DNA of 45,088 bases, from contig JAPOYX010000066.1 of assembly GCA_026706345.1 (NCBI GenBank), positions 1 through 45,088 of the forward strand, written 5' to 3'. This document shows, one piece after another, positions 1-10,542 of this stretch. Source of the DNA: Gemmatimonadota bacterium (GTDB lineage Bacteria > JAAXHH01). A model generated the notes under the pieces. The model worked only from the letters and a program-made list of their open reading frames with translations, had not been told where the DNA came from and searched no databases. The position numbers and the translations under genes are program-made. Numbering within the stretch: the stretch's first letter is position 1; the number at the start of each line of letters is the position of its first letter.

Positions 1-1368
1 CACCTTTTCGGGCGTCCAGTGGGGATAGGCTTCCAGCAGCAGCGCGGCGACACCCGCCACCAGGGGCGCAGAGAAGGATGTGCCGTTGAGGCGCGTGTAA
101 CCGTCGAAGCTGAACGGGTCCACCGTGTAGACGTCTTCCCCCATGGCCATCACGTCCGGCTTGATGCGGCCGTCGAAGGTGGGGCCGATGGAGGAGAAGA
201 CCCAGCGACTGCCGGATGCGTCGACGGCTCCGACGGAGATCACCTTTTCCGCGTCGGCAGGCGCCCCCATCTTTTCATAGGGGGCGCCGCCCAGGTTTCC
301 CATGCTGTTCACGACCACGATCCCACGGTCCGAAGCCATGGAAGCCGCCCGGGTGATCATGGCGGTTTCGCCATCCATATCTTCATAGGAATACCAGTCG
401 GGGTAACTGAGCGAACTGCTGATTACGTCCACGCCGAGGCTGTCGGCCCATTCCATGGCGGCCACCCAGAAGTCCTCCTCGATCTCGTTCTCGAATGCGA
501 CGGCCTCCGTGCTCGCGAGGAGGTAACGGGCTCCGAAAGCCGGACCGACCAGATGGCCCGGCGCGTATCCGCCGATGGTGCCGAGCACCGCCGTACCGTG
601 ACTGGAGTCCTCCAGTCCGGTGAACCCGGTTTCGTCCCGAAGGAAGTTGCGCCGCGCTTCCACCCGGGTTCTCAGGCTGTCGAATGCTACGTGATCCAGG
701 CTGAATCCCGTGTCGAAGAGCGCCACGAGCACGCCGTTTCCGGTAAGCCCCAGATCGTGGAGTTCCGGTACCTGCAACTGGTTCAGCTGAATGAAGGAAG
801 GACCGTAATCGAGTCGGGCGGACCGGATCGCCCGCAGCCTGACGTCCGTTTCCGCCGGGCCGGGAAGTTGCGGCGGGACGGGGCGCGGATAACGGAGCCT
901 GGCGACCGCGTCGATCCTCAGCACGAAGGGCTGGCCGGCCAGGCCGTCAATATCTCCGGCCGGGATGGATACGCTCGCCGCGTTCAGCCAGCGGGACACC
1001 TGGAGGACCCTGCCCCCCAACCCTTCGATGCGCTCCAGGTAGGGATCGTGGACGGGGATATCCTCCCATCCCGCCAGCCGGTTGCTTCTTGTCGACAGCC
1101 GCCGGCGGGTGCGGGGCGACAGCCTGTCTTCAGCGGCCGCCAGCGCGGTGTCGTATCCGGCCCCCGGGGCCTGGCCTTTGTCCGCCAGGTAAACCCATAC
1201 CTTCAGCACCTCGCCGGGCGGCCTCGTGGCGAGCATGTTCTGAAGGCGGCCGGAAATCCCCGGTTCGCCGCCGGGGGCGATCCCCCGCACCGGCTGCTGA
1301 TCGGGCACGGGGCCGCCGTAAGCATTGGAGGTAACGAGGATGAACAGGAACGGCAGGCATCGCTTCAT
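1..1368 (-). CDS. Secreted subtilisin-like serine protease (S8 family), C-terminus cut by window edge
   Basis: This is a subtilase with the full catalytic triad in the right order: Asp219 in a FDTG context, His257 in SSHGTA, and Ser431 in NGTSFSAP. The first about 19 residues (MKRCLPFLFILVTSNA) look like a signal peptide, so the enzyme is probably exported. Residues about 30-200 precede the catalytic domain and are likely a propeptide or adaptor region. The frame stays open to base 1, giving 456 codons, so any C-terminal domain or sorting signal is lost. An in-frame stop lies four codons upstream of the chosen ATG, which fixes the start. It follows the FtsK-type membrane gene on the same strand after 67 bases. 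The family and triad are certain; the substrate is unknown. Confidence 0.9.
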   Translation of the reverse strand, partial: MKRCLPFLFILVTSNAYGGPVPDQQPVRGIAPGGEPGISGRLQNMLATRPPGEVLKVWVYLADKGQAPGAGYDTALAAAEDRLSPRTRRRLSTRSNRLAGWEDIPVHDPYLERIEGLGGRVLQVSRWLNAASVSIPAGDIDGLAGQPFVLRIDAVARLRYPRPVPPQLPGPAETDVRLRAIRSARLDYGPSFIQLNQLQVPELHDLGLTGNGVLVALFDTGFSLDHVAFDSLRTRVEARRNFLRDETGFTGLEDSSHGTAVLGTIGGYAPGHLVGPAFGARYLLASTEAVAFENEIEEDFWVAAMEWADSLGVDVISSSLSYPDWYSYEDMDGETAMITRAASMASDRGIVVVNSMGNLGGAPYEKMGAPADAEKVISVGAVDASGSRWVFSSIGPTFDGRIKPDVMAMGEDVYTVDPFSFDGYTRLNGTSFSAPLVAGVAALLLEAYPHWTPEKV

Positions 1369-1435
1369 GGCAGGCTTTCATGTGGGCGGGATGGGGACGG
1401 GATCGATACCAGCGGCCTGCGCCCCGCCCTGACTG

Positions 1436-1987
1436 CTATTCGGTTCGGGCGTTGCGCTGTCGGACGGCCCTTCGTCTGATCAGGCACAAGTAGAACATGA
1501 TCCCCAGGACTGCAAGAAAAAAAGCGCCTCCCAGTATCAGCGAGAGGTCCACGCCCAGGACGCCGGCCATCTGCCTTCCGAGGTAGAACCCCAGGACGCC
1601 CCCGATTCTGAACCGAAGGTACTCGGGGAGAATCGGGATCAGGCTCGCGGTGGCGGTTCCGGTAACCACGAGGACCAGGAGCCAGGCGGATTGCCAGATC
1701 AGTCTCGCCGGACGCTGCCCCCGGATCCTGTTCAAGGCGAGCAGGCCGATGAGAACGGGGACGACGTATCCCCCGTATCCCAGGACGAGCATCACGCCGT
1801 AGGATACCAGGGCGCCGGGACGGCCGCCCAGGTTGACCACTTCATCCGGACCGCGGCTTGAATTGGGATAGTCGTCTTCCGCGTGGGTTACGAGGCTGAG
1901 CAGGACGAATACCGCGACGGGCACCAGGAGAAGCCCGATCGCGTGTATGCGGCGTTCGATGGCTCGGCTGAACGGGGGGAAGCTCAA
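1436..1987 (-). CDS. Stand-alone FtsK/SpoIIIE N-terminal 4TM-type membrane protein
   Basis: The 183-residue protein resembles only the N-terminal membrane region of FtsK/SpoIIIE DNA translocases. Hydrophobic segments lie at about 15-31, 60-84, 90-112 and 145-168. Between the first two is the NLGGRPGALVSYG stretch, which matches the N-x-x-G-x-x-G-A pattern of that family. The protein then ends in an arginine-rich tail and a stop codon. No Walker motifs or gamma domain follow, because the next gene downstream is a protease. It starts 21 bases after purQ on the same strand. It could be a dedicated small membrane protein of the division or envelope machinery, or the remnant of a broken ftsK. The open, undamaged frame favours the first. 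Confidence 0.65.
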   Translation of the reverse strand: MSFPPFSRAIERRIHAIGLLLVPVAVFVLLSLVTHAEDDYPNSSRGPDEVVNLGGRPGALVSYGVMLVLGYGGYVVPVLIGLLALNRIRGQRPARLIWQSAWLLVLVVTGTATASLIPILPEYLRFRIGGVLGFYLGRQMAGVLGVDLSLILGGAFFLAVLGIMFYLCLIRRRAVRQRNARTE

Positions 1988-2008
1988 ACGATACGCTCCC
2001 GTCAGGTG

Positions 2009-2809
2009 CTAATGGATCCCGCGGGCATAGTCCACGGCGTTCCGGAAGATGTGCAGTCCGTCGGGCTCCCTGCGGCCCTCCCGGGTCCACCGTGGATGAT
2101 GGGTCGGATGGGTATATCGCTCCGGATGAGGCATGAGCCCGAAGATCCGGCCGGTTGCGTCGCAGATCCCTGCGATGGCGTCCACCGAGCCGTTGGGGCT
2201 CCAGGGATACCCGGCCTCGTCGCCGTCCACCCAGGGCGGATTGGCATACCGAAGGGCGACGTGGCCGCCGGAAACGAGCCGTTCCCGCACACCCCGCGAA
2301 GCGAGCATGACCTTGCCTTCTCCGTTTGCGACGGGTATGTATATGGTGTCCGGCATGTTTCGGGTGAAGACGCAGGGACTCCCGGGGTCTCTTCGCAGGT
2401 AGACCCAGCGGCACTCGAACTTGCCGGAGTCGTTGTAGAACACCGTCGCCTCCTGTCGCCGCCCGCTCGGTTCCGTCTGGGGCAGCAGACCCATCTTGAC
2501 GAGCACTTGGAATCCATTGCAGATACCGAGGATGAGTTTCTCTTCCCCGATAAACGATTCCACGTCTTCCATCAGCTTGTACTGCATTTCGTTGGCGAGC
2601 ACCTTGCCGCCGGAGAGGTCGTCACCGTAGGAGAACCCGCCGGACAGGACCAGTATGTCGTATTCGGACAGGCGACGGCGTCCCTGGATGAACTCGTTGA
2701 TGTGGATAGGATCCACCCGCGCCGCACCGGCGAGCCGGAAAGCATGGGCCGTTTCTTCATCGCAGTTGATCCCCGCGGCGCGTAGAATCAGGACCGAGGC
2801 GGCAGGCAT
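2009..2809 (-). CDS. purQ: Phosphoribosylformylglycinamidine synthase, glutaminase subunit PurQ
   Basis: PurQ hydrolyses glutamine and passes ammonia to PurL for the fourth step of de novo purine synthesis (FGAR to FGAM). It is a class I amidotransferase: the nucleophile Cys97 lies in GICNGFQ, and the His228/Glu230 pair in PHPE. The N-terminal stretch ILRAAGINCDEET is typical of PurQ. At 266 residues it is longer than the about 225 of Bacillus-type PurQ and closer to the long form. The ATG is preceded by GGGAG about six bases upstream. It is the third gene of a purS-purL-purQ operon, separated from purL by a 112-base repeat-rich spacer. Confidence 0.95.
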   Translation of the reverse strand: MPAASVLILRAAGINCDEETAHAFRLAGAARVDPIHINEFIQGRRRLSEYDILVLSGGFSYGDDLSGGKVLANEMQYKLMEDVESFIGEEKLILGICNGFQVLVKMGLLPQTEPSGRRQEATVFYNDSGKFECRWVYLRRDPGSPCVFTRNMPDTIYIPVANGEGKVMLASRGVRERLVSGGHVALRYANPPWVDGDEAGYPWSPNGSVDAIAGICDATGRIFGLMPHPERYTHPTHHPRWTREGRREPDGLHIFRNAVDYARGIH

Positions 2810-2828
2810 GGAAACTCCCGAATTTGAA

Positions 2829-2921
2829 AGGATATGAAAGGCGGATCGCCCGATCCGTTTGGCCCGCGCGGCCCGCCCGGATCGCCCGGATCGCCTGCTC
2901 CGCCTGCTCCGCCCGGTCGCG
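2829..2921. repeat. G-rich nonamer repeats in the purL-purQ spacer
   Basis: Read on the minus strand just after the purL stop, the spacer has GGCGGAGCA twice, then GGCGATCCG twice, then degenerate copies of the same pattern (GGCGGGCCG, CGCGGGCCA and similar) up to about 2829. All units are nine bases, so one frame would read Gly-X-Y triplets, but no start codon or ribosome site supports translation. It is best treated as an expanded short tandem repeat in non-coding DNA. Confidence 0.7.
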
Positions 2922-5354
2922 TCACCATCGCAGGGGACGCTGCCAGGCTTCCTTCAGCGTACGAAGGTCCGCCGATATGATTTCATCGCCCCGGAGGCCG
3001 CGTACGACCAGGCGGTCCTCTTCGGTAACGACGCCCACGCGGCCGAGCGGACTGCCGGCCATCCACGCTTCGAAGTCGGTCTCCCGTCCACTGGGCACTT
3101 CTACCACGAACCGGCTGTTCGATTCGGAAAAAAGGACGATGTCGTCGCGGTCCGCGCCCCCGTCCCGGGGGACGGCATCGAGATCCAGCGTCACGCCGAA
3201 TCCGCCCGCGAAGGCCATTTCCGCCGCGGCCACGGCCAGGCCGCCCTCGGAGCAGTCGTGGCAGGCGGCTACCAGGCCCCGCGACATGGCCCGGTGCAGC
3301 CGGTTCATGGTCGCGCCCCCCGTGTCCGTGTCCAAGGTCGGCACGTTGCGCCCGATGAATCCGAGCATGCTGTAGTACCGGGAACCCCCCAGCTCATCGC
3401 GTGTGCATCCCGCGACGTATATACTGTTACCCGGCGCCTTGACGTCCATGCTGACTGCCCGGCTCACGTCGTCCATGACGCAAATGGCCGATATGAGCAG
3501 CGTGGGAGGAATGGCGATGGCCCGGTTGCCGTCGGAGAATTCGTTGTAGAAGCTGTCCTTCCCCGAGATGAAAGGCGTGCCGTAGGCCACCGCGATATCG
3601 TAACAGGCCCGCGCCGCGCGGACCAGCGCGGCGAGCCGGTCCGGCTTGTCCGGATTGCCCCAGCAGAAATTGTCCAGCAGCGCGGTCCGGTCGACGCTGC
3701 CGCCCACGCAGGTGATCTGCCGGAGGGCTTCGTCTATGGCGGAGGCCGCCATCCAGTACGGGTCGATGTCGGCGTAGGACGGATTGATGCCGTTGGCTAC
3801 GATGACGCCCCGGTCCGACGAAAGCACCGGCCGCACGATGGCGGCGTCGCCGGGTCCGTCGTTCCGGGCGCCCTGGAGGGGCTTCAATACACTGCCCCCC
3901 TGCACCTCGTGGTCGTATTGACGGACGACCCATTCCTTGCTCGCCACGTTCCACGACGACAGCAGCCGCGTCAGGCTCGCCGAAGGATCGGGGCGGTCCG
4001 CTTCGGGGGGCTCGGGATGCTCCGGCGGGTCCCAACGGGCCTTCCGGGCGATACGCGGCACCCCCTTGTGCAGGAATTCCATGTCCAGGTCCGCGACCGT
4101 GGACCGTTCGGCGTCCTCCCGATCGTCCCTGTAGGTGACCCGCAACCTTCCGTCGCCGGTAAAGGCTCCGATCACCGAGGCCTCGACGTCCTCGCTCGCG
4201 CAGAGGTCCCGCAGGGCCTCGATGCGGTCGGGCGGGACCGCCAGGATCATGCGTTCCTGGGACTCCGAGAGGAAGATCTCCCACGGTTTCAACCCGCCGT
4301 ATTTAAGAGGCGCCTTTTCCAGGTGCACTTCCGCGCCCGTGTCCTGACCCATTTCGCCGACGGCCGACGAGAACCCGCCTGCGCCGCAGTCGGTGATGTT
4401 CCGGTAGAGCATGCGGTCCCGGGCCTGCATCAGCACGTCGAGGATCTTCTTCTCCTCGATCGGATTTCCGATTTGAACGGCCTGCGTGGCGGTGGATTCC
4501 GAAGATTCGGTCAACTCGATGGACGAAAACGTGGCCCCGTGGATTCCGTCTCTGCCCGTCCGCCCGCCGATGGAGACGATAAGATCGCCGGGTTCGGCCG
4601 ACTTGTCGACCCGGTCGACCGGGATGATGGCCGCCGTGCCGCAGTAGACCAGCGGATTGCCCAGGTACCGCTCGTCGAACAGGATGGCCCCGTTGACGGT
4701 TGGTATGCCCATGCGGTTGCCGTAGTCCCGGACGCCGGCTACGACGCCCTTGAAGATGCGCTTCGGATGCAATACGCCTTCAGGCAGTTCGTCATAGGGG
4801 AAGTCGGGCGGCGCAAAGCAGAAGACGTCCGTATTGAAGATGGGCTTGCCGCCCAGGCCCGTCCCGAGCGGATCGCGGATGACCCCGCCGATGCCCGTGT
4901 TGGCTCCGCCGTAGGGGTCCAGCGCGGAAGGATGGTTGTGGGTCTCTACCTTGAATACGAGATGATAGTCTTCGTCGAACTCGATGATGCCCGCGTTGTC
5001 GACGAACACGGATACGCAGCGGTCTTCATCGCCCTTCTGCCGGCGGATATCCTCGGTCGCCTTCCTTATGGAGCGGGCGAAGAGATTGTCGATGCGCTCC
5101 GTCTTTCTGCCCGAGACGTAATCGATGACCCCGTTGAAGACCTTGTGCTTGCAGTGCTCGGACCAGGTCTGCGCGATCGTTTCGATTTCCACGTCGGTCG
5201 GGTCCCGTCCGATCGAGGCGAAATAATGCCGTATCGACCGCATTTCCTCCAGGTTGAGGGCTAGCATGCCATCCCGGCTCAACCGCATCATTTCATCGTC
5301 GGTCGCCTTCAGCAAGGGGAGGGTCTCTACCGTGTCGTCGGCCTCGTAGGTCAT
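2922..5354 (-). CDS. purL: Phosphoribosylformylglycinamidine synthase, synthetase subunit PurL
   Basis: PurL is the ATP-dependent synthase that turns FGAR plus ammonia into FGAM. The 810-residue protein has the small-PurL layout of two AIRS-like halves. Landmarks are TWSEHCKH at about 63-70, ETHNHPS at 137-143 followed by a PYGGANTGIGG stretch, DCGAGG in the middle and HDCSEGGL in the C-terminal half. It is somewhat longer than the about 740 residues of Bacillus PurL. Its ATG overlaps the stop codon of purS by four bases (ATGA), indicating translational coupling, as expected for subunits made in fixed ratio. purQ follows on the same strand. Confidence 0.96.
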   Translation of the reverse strand: MTYEADDTVETLPLLKATDDEMMRLSRDGMLALNLEEMRSIRHYFASIGRDPTDVEIETIAQTWSEHCKHKVFNGVIDYVSGRKTERIDNLFARSIRKATEDIRRQKGDEDRCVSVFVDNAGIIEFDEDYHLVFKVETHNHPSALDPYGGANTGIGGVIRDPLGTGLGGKPIFNTDVFCFAPPDFPYDELPEGVLHPKRIFKGVVAGVRDYGNRMGIPTVNGAILFDERYLGNPLVYCGTAAIIPVDRVDKSAEPGDLIVSIGGRTGRDGIHGATFSSIELTESSESTATQAVQIGNPIEEKKILDVLMQARDRMLYRNITDCGAGGFSSAVGEMGQDTGAEVHLEKAPLKYGGLKPWEIFLSESQERMILAVPPDRIEALRDLCASEDVEASVIGAFTGDGRLRVTYRDDREDAERSTVADLDMEFLHKGVPRIARKARWDPPEHPEPPEADRPDPSASLTRLLSSWNVASKEWVVRQYDHEVQGGSVLKPLQGARNDGPGDAAIVRPVLSSDRGVIVANGINPSYADIDPYWMAASAIDEALRQITCVGGSVDRTALLDNFCWGNPDKPDRLAALVRAARACYDIAVAYGTPFISGKDSFYNEFSDGNRAIAIPPTLLISAICVMDDVSRAVSMDVKAPGNSIYVAGCTRDELGGSRYYSMLGFIGRNVPTLDTDTGGATMNRLHRAMSRGLVAACHDCSEGGLAVAAAEMAFAGGFGVTLDLDAVPRDGGADRDDIVLFSESNSRFVVEVPSGRETDFEAWMAGSPLGRVGVVTEEDRLVVRGLRGDEIISADLRTLKEAWQRPLRW

Positions 5355-5839
5355 TGGCCCCCTTCATAGCATTCGTACCGTTCGATCACATCGTTGGCAA
5401 GCAGCCGGCGGCATATGGTGTCGATCTGAGGCCGGTCAAGCGGACCCCCCAGGATGTATCCCCGGCCCGTGTCCACCGATTCAATCCCCGTGACGCCCAG
5501 GTCGCGGCTCCCTTTCAGCGCCGTTTCGCCCACGGCGTCGGTCACCCCCTGCCTGAACCATACTTCCACGCCCCACTGGCCGGATTCGACCGGCAGGCCC
5601 GCGGCGTCGATTTTCAGATGTTCCTGAGTGACCGGGTCGGCGAGCAGACCGGTGGTGATCCGGTCGAGTTCGGCCGTCGACAGTTCCCCGTGGAGCGTGT
5701 AGAGCCGGACGTGCCGAACGCGTTCGACCCCGTTGATGCCTAGGTCAAGGATATCTCCGCGGAGACTTTCTCCCACGGCGTCCACCACGTCTTTCCGATT
5801 CGCTACGGCAATACGCCATGTTTTCGATTCCGCGGCCAT
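5351..5839 (-). CDS. purS: Tandem-duplicated PurS (FGAM synthase bridging subunit)
   Basis: PurS normally is an about 80-residue protein that dimerises and bridges PurL and PurQ. Here one 162-residue chain carries two PurS-like units, about 7-85 and 88-160. They align with each other: DAVGE followed by a DLGI/V-x-GV/IE stretch, then a LYTLHG or GYILGG turn and an LLAD/N segment. The single chain probably supplies both halves of the PurS dimer. It opens the purSLQ operon behind a well-formed promoter at 5903-5931 and overlaps purL by ATGA. The function is firm from context and family; the one-chain dimer is inference. Confidence 0.9.
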   Translation of the reverse strand: MAAESKTWRIAVANRKDVVDAVGESLRGDILDLGINGVERVRHVRLYTLHGELSTAELDRITTGLLADPVTQEHLKIDAAGLPVESGQWGVEVWFRQGVTDAVGETALKGSRDLGVTGIESVDTGRGYILGGPLDRPQIDTICRRLLANDVIERYECYEGGQ

Positions 5840-5902
5840 CCGCCGTTTCCTTGCGGGAAGGATCTCCGGTCATGGAGGTATGCGTCCGATTTCGAGAGTG
5901 CC

Positions 5903-5931
5903 AATGTATCCACCGGTCCTTCTCCTGTCAA
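5903..5931 (-). promoter_or_regulatory. Sigma70-type promoter for purSLQ
   Basis: On the minus strand TTGACA (5926-5931) is followed after exactly 17 bases by TACATT (5903-5908). The -35 box is perfect and the -10 box matches 4 or 5 of the consensus positions. The expected start of transcription is about 5896, giving a leader of about 57 bases before purS. Confidence 0.75.
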
Positions 5932-5948
5932 TCTTAAAGGGAAAACAC

Positions 5949-5978
5949 TTGACTTTACGGGCGATATCGGTTTATTTT
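5949..5978 (+). promoter_or_regulatory. Possible distal promoter for the sigma factor gene
   Basis: TTGACT (5949-5954) is followed at 16-18 bases by AT-rich -10 candidates (TTTATT at 5971 or TATTTT at 5973). A TATACT at 5982-5987 lies too far (27 bases) for this -35. It points away from the purS promoter and would give a long leader of about 330 bases for the sigma gene. Confidence 0.35.
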
Positions 5979-5987
5979 GGGTATACT

Positions 5988-6213
5988 GGGAACTGTCACC
6001 CAGGCAAAGCCTTCTTGTAAGCCTGTACATGCTGGATTCCGGTTGTATTCGATGGCAACCCTTCTCAGTTCCCGTTGTCTGAGTGATGACGCAATTTCAG
6101 TTTTTGAACGCGCATCCGCCGGATTGTCCTTTCCGTTTGTCTGCCGATGGCGTCTTTGCCGCTTGCATATTCTGAAACAGGGTCCTGTATGGCACGCATC
6201 GTTCGGCACGCCG
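5988..6213. other. Intergenic stretch without a recognised gene
   Basis: Several short open frames exist on both strands here, but none has a ribosome site, a recognisable motif or coding-like composition. No tRNA, known small RNA or terminator could be identified. It may simply be the long leader and spacer between the divergent purSLQ and sigma operons. An unrecognised small RNA cannot be excluded. Confidence 0.5.
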
Positions 6214-6241
6214 TTGACACCACAGAGGATCGTGATGTAAC
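6214..6241 (+). promoter_or_regulatory. Sigma70-type promoter for the sigma factor gene
   Basis: TTGACA (6214-6219) is followed after 16 bases by TGTAAC (6236-6241), a 4/6 match to the -10 box. The predicted leader of about 70 bases contains a small hairpin, GGCCT/AGGCC at 6250-6263. Confidence 0.55.
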
Positions 6242-6303
6242 GGGAACCGGGCCTGCGTAGGCCGGAGCGGAAGGGATATCCCGCGCGTGGCGCATGGCGC
6301 GGA

Positions 6304-6322
6304 GGGGAGGTGAAGCAAGATC
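6304..6322 (+). promoter_or_regulatory. Strong ribosome binding site leading to an AUC start codon
   Basis: GGAGGTGA at 6306-6313 is a perfect eight-base match to the 16S anti-Shine-Dalgarno sequence. Nine bases separate GGAGG from ATC at 6320-6322, the normal spacing. An in-frame TGA occupies 6311-6313, so only AGC, AAG and ATC lie between the stop and the conserved coding sequence. This argues for initiation at AUC. Confidence 0.6.
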
Positions 6323-7195
6323 AGCACTTCATATCAAGAGTCCTATGGCAACGGGGCGAGATACGAACAGGCGCTGTATCGCTACCTGGCCGAGATGTCC
6401 AAGTATCCCTTGATAACGGCCGAAGAGGAGGTCAGGCTGGCCCGCCTGATCAAACAGGGCGACCAGAACGCCCTGGACAAGCTGGTGAAGGCCAATCTGA
6501 GATTCGTCGTCAGCGTGGCCCGGCAGTACCAGAACTACGGCCTGCCCCTGCTGGACATGATCAACGAAGGTAACATGGGCCTGATGCGGGCCGCCAAGAA
6601 GTTCGACGAAACCAGGGGTTACAAGTTTATCTCCTATGCTGTCTGGTGGATACGCCAGGCCATCATACAGTCCATTGCCAACCAGTCGAGGACTGTTCGG
6701 GTCCCGGTAAACCGCTCTGAAGAGCTTCGCCGCATCAAGCAGACCTCCAAGCATCTGCAGCACGAGCTCGGCCGCAAACCCGAAATAGACGAGATCGCCG
6801 AGGAAATGGATATCTCGGTCGACGAAATCAACGAGGCCCTCAGTTCATTCAGCCACTGCATCTCCCTCGACGTTCCCTTCAATCACGATGACGACCGCAG
6901 CCTGCTCGACCTCCTGCCCGACGAAATGCAGACGGCGCCGGACGAGAGCACCATGCTCCAATTCCTGAAGTCGGACGTGGGGAAGGTACTGGACACGCTT
7001 CCGCCCCGCGAGGCGGAAGTGATCCGCCTGTACTTCGGCGTAGGGTCGGAAAGGGCCCACACGCTCGAGGAAATCGGTATTCGTTTCGGCCTGACGCGGG
7101 AACGGATACGCCAGATCAAGGAACGTGCGCTGCAGCGTTTGCGGCACGCGACCCGCAGCGGGAAGCTCAGCCCCTATCTCCGGGACGACGACTGA
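6320..7195 (+). CDS. rpoD: Primary-type sigma factor RpoD/SigA, apparent AUC start
   Basis: This is a sigma70 group 1/2 factor that directs RNA polymerase to housekeeping promoters. Region 1.2 starts near YEQALYRYLAEM, region 2 contains NLRFVVSVARQYQNYG and the FISYAVWWIRQAI core, and region 4 ends with the helix-turn-helix GLTRERIRQIKERAL. It lacks region 1.1 and is about 291 residues, the shape seen in Bacteroidota and Chlorobiota RpoD. The first ATG, at 6395, would remove part of region 1.2 and has no ribosome site. The frame upstream is coding-like and reaches a perfect ribosome site with ATC as the only plausible start. A miscalled base at 6322 is the alternative. A strong terminator follows. 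Confidence 0.88.
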   Translation: MSTSYQESYGNGARYEQALYRYLAEMSKYPLITAEEEVRLARLIKQGDQNALDKLVKANLRFVVSVARQYQNYGLPLLDMINEGNMGLMRAAKKFDETRGYKFISYAVWWIRQAIIQSIANQSRTVRVPVNRSEELRRIKQTSKHLQHELGRKPEIDEIAEEMDISVDEINEALSSFSHCISLDVPFNHDDDRSLLDLLPDEMQTAPDESTMLQFLKSDVGKVLDTLPPREAEVIRLYFGVGSERAHTLEEIGIRFGLTRERIRQIKERALQRLRHATRSGKLSPYLRDDD

Positions 7196-7226
7196 GGGGG
7201 AGTCACCGTTCGAATACAGCAGGCAG

Positions 7227-7262
7227 CCCCGGCGCGACCACGCTTTCCCGCCGGGGTTTTTT
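7227..7262 (+). terminator. Rho-independent terminator after the sigma factor gene
   Basis: CCCCGGCG (7227-7234) pairs perfectly with CGCCGGGG (7249-7256) around a 14-base loop and is followed directly by six T residues (7257-7262). It lies 31 bases after the sigma gene stop and separates it from secA. Confidence 0.9.
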
Positions 7263-7273
7263 CTTGAGAAATG

Positions 7274-7299
7274 GAACCGGAAACCGGCCGTTCCGGTTC
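7274..7299. repeat. Perfect inverted repeat upstream of secA
   Basis: GAACCGGAA (7274-7282) pairs with TTCCGGTTC (7291-7299) around an eight-base loop. There is no T run after it, so it is not a plain terminator. It lies 104 bases before the secA start and could be a protein site or an mRNA hairpin. Confidence 0.5.
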
Positions 7300-7402
7300 A
7301 AATAAAAGGGTTGTTCCAGGCTGGCCGCGCCTGTAAGTTTCATCGTCGGCATATCAGCCGCAAGAGTCCGCCTCCACGGCACGGAACGAGGGACGAAACA
7401 CC

Positions 7403-10480
<3,078 letters not shown>

Positions 10481-10542
10481 AAGGTCCGAGGCGCGCGTCA
10501 GCCATCTGCAGCGCCTGAACTCGATCCCACCTGAAAACTGTC

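Noticed and set aside
19-1479. A 486-codon plus-strand frame at the left edge
   Set aside because: The opposite strand encodes a subtilase with all three catalytic motifs; this frame is its shadow.
2859-5264. An 801-codon plus-strand frame opposite purL
   Set aside because: It is a shadow of purL; composition is rich in Arg, Val, Asp and Gly with no motif.
5949-5987. TTGACT plus TATACT as a single promoter
   Set aside because: The spacing is 27 bases, far from the 16-18 needed; TATACT has no suitable -35 of its own.
6310-6573. A short plus-strand frame from GTG at 6310 right after the sigma ribosome site region
   Set aside because: It runs out of frame through conserved sigma regions 1.2 and 2 and has no coding features of its own.
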